Shown in pieces: positions 7,330-17,924 of a stretch of 64,000 bases of DNA (the first letter of the stretch is position 1; the number at the start of each line of letters is the position of its first letter). The position numbers and the translations under genes were made by a program. The notes below the pieces were generated by a model, which saw only the letters and a list, made by a program, of their open reading frames with translations, did no database searches and had not been told where the DNA came from. The stretch comes from a bacterium (lineage in GTDB: Bacteria; Desulfobacterota; Binatia; HRBIN30; CADEER01), in NCBI GenBank assembly GCA_019637795.1, contig JAHBUY010000003.1:753409-817408 (forward strand), in the 5' to 3' direction.

Positions 7330-9468
7330 CTACTTGAAGTCCTCGGTGAAGAGGACCTGTTGGACGTAGACGAAGCGCGGCGTCAGCGGCGGCAGGTTGG
7401 CGGCGTCGTTGTACGCCGGATCGAAGTTCCACAGGCGATCCGGGGGATTGTAGATGTTGCAGCCGTTGCCGGTGCCGCACCAGTCACCGTTCACGTGCTC
7501 GGGTTGTCCGAGCGACACGAAGGAGCCCTGGTAGGTGAGGCTGGTGCCGGACCAGCTCTCGTGGAAGCGGGGGTAATTCTCGAGCCCGCCGTTGTACGAA
7601 CCGGCGCCCTGATAGCCGTCCGGCGTGGTGTCGACGCCGCCGAGGAATGCGGCGTTGATCCACGTGTTCTGGGCGTTGCGCGAGGCGTTGCCGAGGCTCT
7701 GCGTGCTCTGCCCGTCGCGGCACAGGGTATTGTTGCAGGCGGCCTGGCTCTGCCAGTAGCGCTGCGAGAGCACGTTGATGCTGTCGCCGATCAGCGACGC
7801 GGGTTGGCGCGGCGGACCGGCGGGCACCGCGGCGGTGCCGCGGTTGTAGTTGCCGAGCACGTACATCGCCTGATCCGAAGCGACGGTGACACCGGTCGGG
7901 TCGGCGGACACCCCGATGCCGCCGGGCAGCGGGATGTCGGCGCTGCCGAAGACCCGCACGCCGTAGTTGTTGATCCCCGCCGACGCCGGTCCGGCGATGG
8001 TGGCGAAGATCACCAGGCCGCCCTCGCTCGTGTCGTTGGTGGCGAAGAACGGCTCGCCGTTCTGGCTGTTCCACAGGATGAGATCGCGGACGTTGAGGTT
8101 GAGCAGCAGCATCCACTTCTTCTCGCGTTGGTTGTAGAAGCCGCCGCGGCGGTAATCGCGATCGAAGGTGCCGAGCGCGGCGCCCATGAGCTCGGCGTAG
8201 ACGCCGGACGCCGCGGCGCCGGCGCGTGGCCCGCCGAGCGAGCCGGGGGCGGGAATGGTGGGGCTGTACGCCGCCGCGGCGGTGTTGTTGCAGGCCGGTT
8301 GGTTGTTGCCGCAGCCGCTCGCCGGGATCGGCACGTCGGTGTAGAAGATCGGCATCGTCCCCGGGTAGCTGCTCGGACCGCGACCGGAGACGAGACCGGC
8401 GTTCCAGGTCGCGTCCGACATGAACTGCCACAGCGCGTTGGTGCGCGCGTCGTCGCGCACGCCGGCGGCGTTCACCACGTCCACCACGGCGAGGCCGCCG
8501 GGGCCGCCGGGCAGGCCGCCGGCCTGGTCGCGGTGCAGGACGATGCGCAGGTCGGCCTTCGCCCAGTACACGCCGGGATCGCCGCTGCCGCCCGGGCTGA
8601 CGGTGCTCGGCGGCTTGACGATGTCCGGCTCGGGAATCGCGATGTTGCCGATGTCGCGGATCATCGAGCCCTTCCACGCCGCCAGCTCCGCGACCGGTAC
8701 CTCGCGCGTGCTGCTGCCGTTGCACGGCAGGATCTTGGGATCGAGATCGCCGAACGGCGCCACCTTGTCCTCGAGCATGTCGACGCTGACCGTGCCGGTG
8801 CAGGTGTTCTGGTCCTTGCGGCCGCGATAGACGCCCAGGCCGGCCGACACCTGGACGGTGAAGACCTGCTGCGCCGGGTTGTCGGCGATGGTCAGGGTGT
8901 TGTTGGCGTTCAGGTAGAGCCGGCCGTTGGTGTGCACGCGGCCGTTCAGGGTCATGTTGGGACCGGGCAGGATCTCGAGATCGTTCCTGTAGAAGGCCAC
9001 GAACTGGAAGAGCGGGATGTAGCCGACCAGGAACTCGGCGCCGACCGATGCCTCGACATCGCCGTTGACGTTCTGGGACGTCGAGTTGACGATGTAGCGG
9101 TACTGGATGGCGTTGAGGCCCGAGAACACCTCGCCCGAGGGGATGACGATGTTCTGCGGGTTGCCCGGCCGCTCCGACAGCTTGTAGCTGACCTGGCGAT
9201 CGCCGAGCGCGTAGCTGCGGGCGCTGAAGTCGCTGCCGGAGGGAACGTTGTAGTCGAGGAAGATGTTGCGGTACTCGCCCATGCCCCTGTTGAGGCCGGA
9301 CTCGGCGGCGTAGAAGCCGGTGACGCCGCTGCGAAAGGCCCCGCCCACCTGGGTATCGGAGCCGACCTGCAGGGCGACGGCGATCGCCAGCGACATCAAC
9401 AGTGCCGTCAGGACGATGACGCCGATCAGCGCCATGCCGCGGTCATCGGCACGCAGGCGCATGGCCAT
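7330..9468 (-). CDS. PilX-like pilus assembly protein, paralogue 1
   Basis: 712 residues from the ATG at 9468, preceded by AAGGGGG. The N-terminus MAMRLRADDRGMALIGVIVLTALLMS gives the PilX-type transmembrane helix followed by FYAAESGLNRGMGEYRN. The exported part parallels the neighbour at 4957-7119 almost block for block (GPNMTLNGRVHTNG, DNPAQQVFTVQVSAG, KVAPFGDLDPKILPCNG, GEPFFATNDTSEGGLVIFAT), with some indels. Tandem duplication is the obvious origin. Unlike many minor-pilin loci, no PilY1-like gene is visible, so these unusually large PilX-like proteins may take over an adhesin or tip role; that is inference. Confidence 0.75.
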   Translation of the reverse strand: MAMRLRADDRGMALIGVIVLTALLMSLAIAVALQVGSDTQVGGAFRSGVTGFYAAESGLNRGMGEYRNIFLDYNVPSGSDFSARSYALGDRQVSYKLSERPGNPQNIVIPSGEVFSGLNAIQYRYIVNSTSQNVNGDVEASVGAEFLVGYIPLFQFVAFYRNDLEILPGPNMTLNGRVHTNGRLYLNANNTLTIADNPAQQVFTVQVSAGLGVYRGRKDQNTCTGTVSVDMLEDKVAPFGDLDPKILPCNGSSTREVPVAELAAWKGSMIRDIGNIAIPEPDIVKPPSTVSPGGSGDPGVYWAKADLRIVLHRDQAGGLPGGPGGLAVVDVVNAAGVRDDARTNALWQFMSDATWNAGLVSGRGPSSYPGTMPIFYTDVPIPASGCGNNQPACNNTAAAAYSPTIPAPGSLGGPRAGAAASGVYAELMGAALGTFDRDYRRGGFYNQREKKWMLLLNLNVRDLILWNSQNGEPFFATNDTSEGGLVIFATIAGPASAGINNYGVRVFGSADIPLPGGIGVSADPTGVTVASDQAMYVLGNYNRGTAAVPAGPPRQPASLIGDSINVLSQRYWQSQAACNNTLCRDGQSTQSLGNASRNAQNTWINAAFLGGVDTTPDGYQGAGSYNGGLENYPRFHESWSGTSLTYQGSFVSLGQPEHVNGDWCGTGNGCNIYNPPDRLWNFDPAYNDAANLPPLTPRFVYVQQVLFTEDFK

Positions 9469-9491
9469 GACGGCCCCCTTCCCGGTTGAGT

Positions 9492-10364
9492 CTATTGCGG
9501 CAGCAGATTGCGCGGCTTGACGCCCACCGACACGGTTCGCCGCAGATAGCTGCCGGTGGCGTCGGGAAGCTCCGAACGGGCGGTCACGTTCACCAGCACC
9601 TGCTCGACGACCGACCATTCGGCGTTGTTCGCCGGCAGATCGACGACGTCGCACGGCGGACAGTTGCGCCGCAGTTGATACTGGATGTTGAGCTTTTCGA
9701 TGCCGACGGCGAATGACTGCGGCGATTGGTTGCCGACCTGCAGCACCAGCTCCGGCACCGTGCCGCGCCAGTTGGTGAAGTTCTGGAGGTAGAAGCGGCG
9801 CTCGTCGATGGCGTACACGCCGCTGGTCTCGGGGTAGTTGCGGCTCAGCGGCTGCTCCTTCGCGAGCTGGGTCGGCGAGGGGACCGCGATGACGTCGAAG
9901 TACTCGCCCAGGCCGTCCGGATGACGGATGTAGGCGCGCATGCCAGGGGAGAAGCCCTCCGAGCTCGAGACCGAGAAGACGCCGCCCGAGGCGGTCACCG
10001 TCGCTCCGGTCGGCACCGACGTGCGGATGCACGACAGGTCGGGGCGCGTCAGGCCGGTGCGGGTGGTGATCTGGTCCGTGTTGCCGTTGTTGATGCCGTC
10101 GAGCGAGATGAAGTCCCCCGTCACCGGCAGGCAGGCGCCGCCGAGGCGCAGGTCGCGGATGATCATGTCCACGGCGGCACGCGCGGCCTGCGTCGCCTCG
10201 ACCTCACGCGACTGCCGCTTCATGTGCTCCTTGCCGGCGACGAACATGCCCGAGGTCGCGACCACGGCGAGCCCCATGAGCATGACGCCCATCAGCAGCT
10301 CGACCGCCGTGAAGCCGCCCTCAGAAGCGGCGCACTTCGGTGTAGATCGTATTGACCGTGACAT
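9492..10364 (-). CDS. PilW-like minor type IV prepilin
   Basis: 290 residues. The only usable start is the ATG at 10364, which overlaps the upstream PilV-like gene by 44 nt. The 17-residue basic leader ends in GG, followed by FTAVELLMGVMLMGLAV, a class III signal with Glu at +5 of the mature pilin that prepilin peptidase (PilD) would cut. The mature part has the length and two-Cys pattern (RRNCPPCDVV) of PilW-like proteins. It probably joins the tip-initiating minor pilin complex with the FimT-, PilV- and PilX-like products of the same operon. Confidence 0.8.
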   Translation of the reverse strand: MSRSIRSTPKCAASEGGFTAVELLMGVMLMGLAVVATSGMFVAGKEHMKRQSREVEATQAARAAVDMIIRDLRLGGACLPVTGDFISLDGINNGNTDQITTRTGLTRPDLSCIRTSVPTGATVTASGGVFSVSSSEGFSPGMRAYIRHPDGLGEYFDVIAVPSPTQLAKEQPLSRNYPETSGVYAIDERRFYLQNFTNWRGTVPELVLQVGNQSPQSFAVGIEKLNIQYQLRRNCPPCDVVDLPANNAEWSVVEQVLVNVTARSELPDATGSYLRRTVSVGVKPRNLLPQ

Positions 10365-10722
10365 TCTTCGACCCCAGCGGCTCGTTCCAGCTCACGTCGA
10401 CGGCGATCGACTTGAGCCCGCTCGTCGGCGTGGCGTCCCTGACGGTGGTCCGGATCGTGAAGAGCACGCCGCCGATCGTCTTGGTCTTGGTCCCCGATGC
10501 CATGTCGCTGAAGCGCTGCGCCCGCGTCGACTCGAGCTGTTCGGCGGCCATGGAGAGCGCCCGCGTCTGCAGTTGCGAGCTCGACGCCTGGCGGATCTGC
10601 GTCACCAGGAATCGCCCCATGGTGGCGGCGGTCATGGCGAACAGGCCCAGGGCGACCAGTGTCTCGATCAACGAGATGCCGCGGGCGTCGAGGCGGCGGC
10701 GCCGGGGCTCAGTATTCTTCAT
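10321..10722 (-). CDS. PilV-like minor type IV prepilin
   Basis: 133 residues from the ATG at 10722, which lies 14 nt inside the end of the upstream gene. The leader MKNTEPRRRRLDARG precedes ISLIETLVALGLFAMTAATMGRFL, a typical class III signal (cut after Gly, Glu at +5). The short mature domain and the place between FimT- and PilW-like genes fit PilV. Extensive overlaps at both ends point to coupled translation. Confidence 0.8.
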   Translation of the reverse strand: MKNTEPRRRRLDARGISLIETLVALGLFAMTAATMGRFLVTQIRQASSSQLQTRALSMAAEQLESTRAQRFSDMASGTKTKTIGGVLFTIRTTVRDATPTSGLKSIAVDVSWNEPLGSKNVTVNTIYTEVRRF

Positions 10723-11191
10723 AGACCTGCCCCGACGGCCATATCGAGAGCATGCGCCAGCCATTGTACGTCGAGTCCCAGAAGAGCTGGTACACCGGGT
10801 AGGTGGTGGTCACCATCATGCCGCGGGTGTTGAACTCCTGGAGCGTCGGCCAGTACCAGGTGGTGTTGACGTTGGTCGGCAGCGTGACCTGCTTCACCGT
10901 CACGTCCGTTGACCACGAGCCGTTCGCCGCCTGCTTCATCCGCTGGACCTGGTAGCTGTTGGTGGAGGTCCACTCGATGCCGAAGTGGACGCCGCTGGTG
11001 ATGGCGCGATTGCGTGCCCAGCGGTAGTCCGCCACCACCTGTTTGCTGACGTTCTGGAGATTCTGCCGTCGCGTATCGAGGTGCGGCAGGCCGAGCGCCG
11101 CCAACAGGCCGAAGATGCCGACCGCGACCAGCAGCTCGATCAGCGAGTAGCCGCGCTGACCTGCCACGTGCCGTGCGATGGTCCCTGTCAT
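10709..11191 (-). CDS. FimT/GspH-like pseudopilin, first gene of the minor-pilin operon
   Basis: 160 residues from the ATG at 11191 (the frame is open to 11272, but that adds no sensible leader). The leader MTGTIARHVAGQRG is followed by YSLIELLVAVGIFGLLAALGLP, a class III prepilin signal with Glu at +5. The mature region (VVADYRWARNRAITSGVHFGIEW) fits the FimT/GspH family. The gene leads the operon FimT-PilV-PilW-PilX-PilX, and a sigma-54-type promoter lies 46 nt upstream, which agrees with the known sigma-54 control of many type IV pilin genes. Confidence 0.8.
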   Translation of the reverse strand: MTGTIARHVAGQRGYSLIELLVAVGIFGLLAALGLPHLDTRRQNLQNVSKQVVADYRWARNRAITSGVHFGIEWTSTNSYQVQRMKQAANGSWSTDVTVKQVTLPTNVNTTWYWPTLQEFNTRGMMVTTTYPVYQLFWDSTYNGWRMLSIWPSGQVYEEY

Positions 11192-11236
11192 CTGTCCGCC
11201 TGCCTCTCGTCGCTCCGGGAACACCACGGCAGGCGT

Positions 11237-11252
11237 GCAAGTGAGAGACCAC
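11237..11252 (-). promoter_or_regulatory. candidate sigma-54 promoter of the minor-pilin operon
   Basis: On the minus strand TGGTCTCTCACTTGCA reads as TGG-N8-TTGCA, with GG and GC exactly 10 nt apart, which is the invariant core of sigma-54 (-24/-12) promoters. The predicted transcription start is near 11226, giving a leader of about 35 nt before the FimT-like start at 11191. No enhancer-binding site was identified. Confidence 0.5.
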
Positions 11253-11356
11253 CGCCCGTCAGCAGGGCGCAATGCCCCGGGACGGACTGGTCACTCGGCA
11301 AATGATCGACGAGAAAATGACGATGGCGACGAGGTGGTCACGCGGGTCGCGCTCGC

Positions 11357-11686
11357 TCAGTCGTCGCGCCCGCTCAGGTAGTCGGCGAGCAGGCCGCGGC
11401 TGTGCTCGTCCTCGTGGCAGTAGACGCAGAGGTTCTCCCAGTTGCTGCCGTCGGGCGGGTTGTGCTGATGATTGCCGTCCCGGTGGTGCACGGTGAGCAG
11501 GTGCAACGTGCTCGCATCGAACTCGCGCGCGCACTTGGCGCAGATCCATCCATGCAGCGCCAACGAGCGCTCGCGATAGCCCTGTGCCCGCTCGGCCGCC
11601 TGTGCCCGTGCCGCGCGCACCAGCTCCCCGGCGTCGACGGGCGCGCCACGGCGCCGCTGGCGCGAGGGGCGGAAGGAGCGGGTCAT
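11357..11686 (-). CDS. HNH nuclease, YajD-like
   Basis: 109 residues from the ATG at 11686. It has the compact zinc-bound HNH motif: C-x2-C (CAKC, residues 49-52), the catalytic HHRDGNHQHNPPDGSNWENL (from residue 67), then C-x2-C (CVYCHEDEH, residues 87-90). Size and motif order match the YajD family of small bacterial HNH proteins, whose role is not established. A basic N-terminus (SFRPSRQRRRG) suggests DNA contact. It is transcribed in the same direction as the pilin operon downstream but is separated from it by the sigma-54 promoter. Confidence 0.8.
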   Translation of the reverse strand: MTRSFRPSRQRRRGAPVDAGELVRAARAQAAERAQGYRERSLALHGWICAKCAREFDASTLHLLTVHHRDGNHQHNPPDGSNWENLCVYCHEDEHSRGLLADYLSGRDD

Positions 11687-11757
11687 TTCGCGATCAGGTT
11701 ACGCGCGGCGCTTGGTGGTGCAAGGCCGCCGTACGGGAGCGGCGCCCGTCCGGGATC

Positions 11758-12723
11758 TCACCGCGCCCCGAAGTAGCGCCGCGGGTTGTCGACCAGCATG
11801 GCATCGATCTTCGCCTGCGGGACGCCGGCGTCGCGCAACGCCGGGACGATGTGCAGGAAGACGTGACGCGGGTCCCACTGCGGGGCGAGCGTTTCGACCG
11901 GCAGCGGCAGCGGCCGGCCGCGCCAGCACCAGACCGAATCGTGCGAGAGCACGATCTGCCGCTCGAAGCCGATGCCGAGCAGGCCGATGAGCGACGCCAG
12001 GCGCAGGCGATCCGGGTGCAGCAGCTCGAGCCCGAAGCGATCGAAGCCGAGATAGGCGCCGGCGTCGAGCAGGTCGACGTGATAGCGCAGATCGGCGCTG
12101 CCGCACGAGTGGCCGATCACCACGTGGGCCGGGTCGACGCCCTCGGCGGTGAGGATCGCCAACTGCTCGCGCCCCATGGTCCCCTCGTCGGTGTGGGTGG
12201 TGATCGGCGCGCAGGTCGCCTTGTGGGCGCGCGCCGCGGCGGTGATCACCGCCTTCTCGTAGTCGGTGACCCGATGCGGGCCGGTGGCGACCTTGATCAC
12301 GCCGGCTCTGATCCCCGTCGGGCCGATCCCCTCGGTGAGCTCCTTGACGAAGGTCTCGGTCATCTCGGCGACCGTATCGGTGAATCCGCCGCGGAACTTG
12401 TAGTACGGGGCGGCGCCCGCGTCCTCCTTGTAGAGACCGGTGGCGCAGATGACGCGGACGCCCGAGGCCTGCGACACCTCGGCGGCCAGCTCGACGTCGC
12501 GTCCGAGGTCGATCGGACAGGGGTCGACCAGCGCCGTCACCCCGAGCTCCTTGAGCTGGAGCATGTGGTCGACGCAGATCTTCTTCGCCTCCCTGGGGTC
12601 CCAGGGCGGCGCCGCGCGGTCCGATTCCCAGCCCGGCCAGCCGATCAGCAGGTGCTCGTGCATCAGCGTGATGCCGAGATCGCCGGCGCCGCAGCTCCCG
12701 GTGGCGGTGTTGATGGTGCTCAT
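11758..12723 (-). CDS. phosphotriesterase-family metal-dependent hydrolase
   Basis: 321 residues from the ATG at 12723, with GGAGGAAC just upstream. It is an amidohydrolase-superfamily barrel of the phosphotriesterase family. Visible metal ligands are H22 and H24 (MHEHLL), the carboxylated Lys K144 (VIKVATG), H177 (THTDEG), H205 (IGHSCG) and D262 (LSHDS), so the binuclear centre looks complete. Members are lactonases or phosphotriesterases; the THTDEGTMG and DLRYHVDLLD segments resemble the uncharacterised branch common in lipid-degrading soil bacteria. The physiological substrate is unknown. It is followed after a short gap by the HNH gene. Confidence 0.85.
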   Translation of the reverse strand: MSTINTATGSCGAGDLGITLMHEHLLIGWPGWESDRAAPPWDPREAKKICVDHMLQLKELGVTALVDPCPIDLGRDVELAAEVSQASGVRVICATGLYKEDAGAAPYYKFRGGFTDTVAEMTETFVKELTEGIGPTGIRAGVIKVATGPHRVTDYEKAVITAAARAHKATCAPITTHTDEGTMGREQLAILTAEGVDPAHVVIGHSCGSADLRYHVDLLDAGAYLGFDRFGLELLHPDRLRLASLIGLLGIGFERQIVLSHDSVWCWRGRPLPLPVETLAPQWDPRHVFLHIVPALRDAGVPQAKIDAMLVDNPRRYFGAR

Positions 12724-12750
12724 CGCGTTCCTCCGTCAATCGGTTGGCGT

Positions 12751-13038
12751 TCAATACCGCACCGCGAAGCCGGCGGGTGGGCCATCGCGCGGCCCCTCGC
12801 CGCGCTCGACGCTGGCGACGCGCGCGCTCGGCGGCCCCTGTCGGCACCAGGCGACCAGGCGCTCGACGGCGTCCACGTCGCCCGCGGCGACCACCTCGAC
12901 TGCGCCGTCCGGGAGATTGCGCGCCCAACCGGCGAGGCCGAGGCGGCGGCCCTGCTCCACGGTGGCATAGCGAAAGCCGACCCCCTGCACCCGGCCACGC
13001 ACGATCAGACGCACCGACGTCGTCACCATCGCGTCCAT
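12751..13038 (-). CDS. acyP: acylphosphatase
   Basis: 95 residues from the ATG at 13038 (an internal ATG at 13029 is possible). It hydrolyses acyl phosphates. The phosphate-binding loop [11 protein letters not shown] with the conserved Arg and the second motif [14 protein letters not shown] with the catalytic Asn are both intact, and the length is the usual 90-100 residues. It lies 8 nt downstream of ligA and 27 nt upstream of the phosphotriesterase gene, so ligA-acyP-hydrolase are probably cotranscribed. Confidence 0.9.
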   Translation of the reverse strand: MDAMVTTSVRLIVRGRVQGVGFRYATVEQGRRLGLAGWARNLPDGAVEVVAAGDVDAVERLVAWCRQGPPSARVASVERGEGPRDGPPAGFAVRY

Positions 13039-13046
13039 CCGGCCCG

Positions 13047-15089
<2,043 letters not shown>

Positions 15090-15296
15090 CTACCGCAGCG
15101 CCCGTCGCCTGTCATGGCGGGAGGACCGCCTCCCGCGCCGCCGTCGCCGCTGGCGGCGCCCGCGCGGCGCGCGGCCGCGCGGCGGCGCGGACCTCCATCG
15201 CCGACTTGACCCTTTCCCGCGACGCGGCATATACCGCCAGGCGCGCGTCGGTCGGGCCGGCGCGCCGGTATGGAGGGCGGGCTGGGCGCAGCGGCC

Positions 15297-16838
15297 ATGC
15301 GGAGGGGTGTGAAATACTGGCGGGGCATTGGCGTGGCCCTGCTCGCGGCGGGCCTGGCCGCACCGGCGGTGGCCAACACGCGCTCGCAGCAGCTCGACGC
15401 CAAGGGGCTCGTCCCCTTCCAGGCCAAGCGCTGGCAGGAGGCGCAGCCCATCTTCAGCGCCGCCCTGCAGGCGGACCCGGACGACGCGGTGGCGGCGTAC
15501 TACCTGGGCCTCACCGAGGCGCGCCTCGGCAATCGGCCGAATGCGATCCGTGACATCGAGCGCGCCCTGGCGCTCGATCCGACGCTCAAGCCGGCGCTGC
15601 TCGACCTCGGCATCCTGTACTTCGACAGCGGCCAGTATCCGGCGGCGCAGCAATGGCTGGAGCGCGCCTACCAACAGCCCGACAGCCGCTTCTCTGCGGC
15701 GCTCTACCTCGGCATCACCCGCCTGCGGCTCGGCGACCCGGCGGGCGCCCTGGCGTACCTGCGCGAAGCGCAGAAGGATCCGGCGCTGCGCCAGACCGGG
15801 CAGTACTACGAAGCGGTGGCGCTGCTGCGCGACGGACAGACCGGCCCGGGCAAGACGCTGCTGCAAGAGGTGCAGGCGGGACCAGGCGATCTGCAGACGA
15901 CGCAGGTCGCCAGGCAGGCGCTCGCCGGCGGCGGCGCGATGGCGGTGGCGGCGGGCGCGGAGAAGCCCTGGTCGGTACACGCCAACGCCGGCTTCGGCTA
16001 CGACAGCAACAACGGCCTCGTGCCGTCGAGCTCGGCGGCGCAGGTCGGCCTGGACACGGCCGGCGAAATGGATGGCTTCTTCCGCGTCGGCGCCGGCGGC
16101 AGCTACACGGTGGCCGACGCCGACATCGGCAGCGCCGAGATGGGGTACAACATCTACCAGAGCGTCCACTTCTCGACGCCGCGCTTCGACCTGCAGAGCC
16201 ATCGCCTGAACCTCACGCTGGCGACGCCGCTCCGCAACGGCTTCTGGCAGGCCGGCGTCGCCGGCATCTACGACTTCTACCTGCTCGACTATCAGTCCTT
16301 CTATCAGGCGGGACGCGGCACGCCCTTCGTCAACTTCTACCAGGGGGACATCGGCGCCACGCAGATCTTCTACACCTTCGGCGGTCAGGACTTCTTCCGC
16401 GGCCCCTTCAACCCCTTCCGCGATTCCTACATCAACCGCGTCGGCGCCCGGCAGATGTTCCTGCTCGGCGCCGTCGACCGCTTCCTCAGCCTGGGGTACA
16501 CCTGGGACAACTTCGACCCGCTCTCCCGCAACGGCACCGACTTCGCCTACACGGACAACATGTTCGACGCGGCGATCGACTTCCCGATCCTCGACTACGC
16601 GCAGGGACAGGTCGGCTACCTCTTCGACCTCCAGAACTACGAGCACCCGAACAGCCGGGTCGACTACTCGAAACGGCGCCACGACGGTCAGAACCAGGTG
16701 GTCGTGCACCTGACGCACGCCTTCACCGAGATGATCTCGGCCGATCTCGCGTACCTCGGCGTCTTCAACCACTCGAACATCTCCGATTTCGAATACGATC
16801 GGCAGATCATCCAGGCCAATGTCTGGCTGCAGTTCTGA
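15297..16838 (+). CDS. TPR-repeat outer-membrane beta-barrel protein
   Basis: 513 residues from the ATG at 15297, which gives the signal peptide MRRGVKYWRGIGVALLAAGL...AVA; the frame is open to 15270. Residues about 25-215 form TPR-type helical repeats (DPDDAVAAYYLGLTEARLGN, DPTLKPALLDLGILYFDSGQ). Residues about 230-513 alternate aromatic and small residues (WSVHANAGFGYDSNNG, QVGYLFDLQNYEH) and end in a terminal Phe (VWLQF), as in barrel proteins inserted by the BAM complex. TPR plus barrel resembles DUF560/Slam-like surface exporters, though I cannot confirm the family. It is followed within 8 nt by a FecR-domain gene. Confidence 0.75.
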   Translation: MRRGVKYWRGIGVALLAAGLAAPAVANTRSQQLDAKGLVPFQAKRWQEAQPIFSAALQADPDDAVAAYYLGLTEARLGNRPNAIRDIERALALDPTLKPALLDLGILYFDSGQYPAAQQWLERAYQQPDSRFSAALYLGITRLRLGDPAGALAYLREAQKDPALRQTGQYYEAVALLRDGQTGPGKTLLQEVQAGPGDLQTTQVARQALAGGGAMAVAAGAEKPWSVHANAGFGYDSNNGLVPSSSAAQVGLDTAGEMDGFFRVGAGGSYTVADADIGSAEMGYNIYQSVHFSTPRFDLQSHRLNLTLATPLRNGFWQAGVAGIYDFYLLDYQSFYQAGRGTPFVNFYQGDIGATQIFYTFGGQDFFRGPFNPFRDSYINRVGARQMFLLGAVDRFLSLGYTWDNFDPLSRNGTDFAYTDNMFDAAIDFPILDYAQGQVGYLFDLQNYEHPNSRVDYSKRRHDGQNQVVVHLTHAFTEMISADLAYLGVFNHSNISDFEYDRQIIQANVWLQF

Positions 16839-16845
16839 GCGACCC

Positions 16846-17712
16846 ATGTCCCGACGCCCCTCGCCCTGTGCCCTCCTCGCGGCGATCGCGGTCGCGGTCG
16901 CCGCCGGCGCGGCGTCCGCGCAGCAGGTGGCGAGCCTGGCAGCGGTGCGAGGCGAGGTCGAGGTGCTGCGCGGCAAGGGCGACTGGCAGCCGGCCTTCGC
17001 CGGCCATCCGGTGGTCGACGGCGATCGTCTGCGCACCAACGCCAGCGGCGGCGTGACGCTGGTGTTCAACGATGACTGCGTCGTCATTCTCGGCCCCGGC
17101 ACCGCTCTCACGGTCGACCGCTACGGCGGCAAGGCGCCGCGGCGGGCGCTGCTGCGCCTGGAGAACGGCGCGATGCAGGCGATCGTCAGCGGCTACAGCG
17201 GCGAGGGCGCGCGCTTCGAGGTCGAGACCGCGTCGGCGGTGGTGCGGGTGCAGGGTACGCAGTTCGTGGTCCGCTTCGACCCGATCACCAAAGCCACCGA
17301 CGTGGCTGGGCTCGAGGGCACCGTCGCGGTGCAGGGACGCACCGCCGTCATCGGCCCTGGGGTCGCGGTGGGTCGCGACGAGACGAGCCGGGTGGAGATC
17401 GGCAAGTTCCCGAGCCCGGTGCGTGAGATGTCCGCCGCCGAGCGCACCCAGATGCTGGCTGGGCTGGGGTTGTTCGGCACCGGCGGTCGCGATGGACTCG
17501 ACACCGACAACCCGCTGCTCGAGGGCAGTGTCGTCGCCGAGAGCGATCACCCGCAGCTCAGCGCCGCCGCCACGGCGACGGGCGGCACGTATCTGAAGCC
17601 GCCGGTCCCCGACGAGCCGCTGATGTGGCGACTGTCTCCCGACGTGCGCGCCAACACCCAGCCGCTGCCGGTCTACGAGGCGTACCCGCCGAACGTCGTT
17701 CCGCCGCAGTGA
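16846..17712 (+). CDS. secreted FecR-domain protein
   Basis: 288 residues from the ATG at 16846 with a signal peptide ending near AAGAASAQ. Residues about 25-150 form a FecR-type domain: VASLAAVRGEVEVLRGKGDWQ in pieces, GHPVVDGDRLRTNASGGVTLVFND, then ENGAMQAI and SAVVRVQGTQFVVRFD. Stand-alone exported FecR proteins are common beside outer-membrane barrels and sensors, and their role is not the classical siderophore anti-sigma function. The C-terminal third is Pro-rich. It is probably in an operon with the barrel gene (7-nt spacing). Confidence 0.75.
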   Translation: MSRRPSPCALLAAIAVAVAAGAASAQQVASLAAVRGEVEVLRGKGDWQPAFAGHPVVDGDRLRTNASGGVTLVFNDDCVVILGPGTALTVDRYGGKAPRRALLRLENGAMQAIVSGYSGEGARFEVETASAVVRVQGTQFVVRFDPITKATDVAGLEGTVAVQGRTAVIGPGVAVGRDETSRVEIGKFPSPVREMSAAERTQMLAGLGLFGTGGRDGLDTDNPLLEGSVVAESDHPQLSAAATATGGTYLKPPVPDEPLMWRLSPDVRANTQPLPVYEAYPPNVVPPQ

Positions 17713-17720
17713 ATGCCATG

Positions 17721-17744
17721 GCGGATGCGCAATCGCGCGTCCGC
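17721..17744 (+). terminator. hairpin after the FecR-domain gene
   Basis: Arms GCGGATGCGC (17721-17730) and GCGCGTCCGC (17735-17744) pair with one G-U wobble around a 4-nt loop, 8 nt after the stop codon. This would separate the barrel/FecR operon from the response regulator. Confidence 0.5.
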
Positions 17745-17924
17745 TCCTGCTTCCCGCCGCCGATCCGAGCCATCGCCAGATTCGTCACTCGACCGCCTTC
17801 GCGCCGTCAGGTGCTAATTTCCGAGCGATCGGTCTTTTGCTGCACGGCGTAGATGTCCGCTCCACCCGATCGGCACGCGTTGGTACGGCCCGTGCTCGAT
17901 GGCGGGGATACGAGCGAGGCGACC

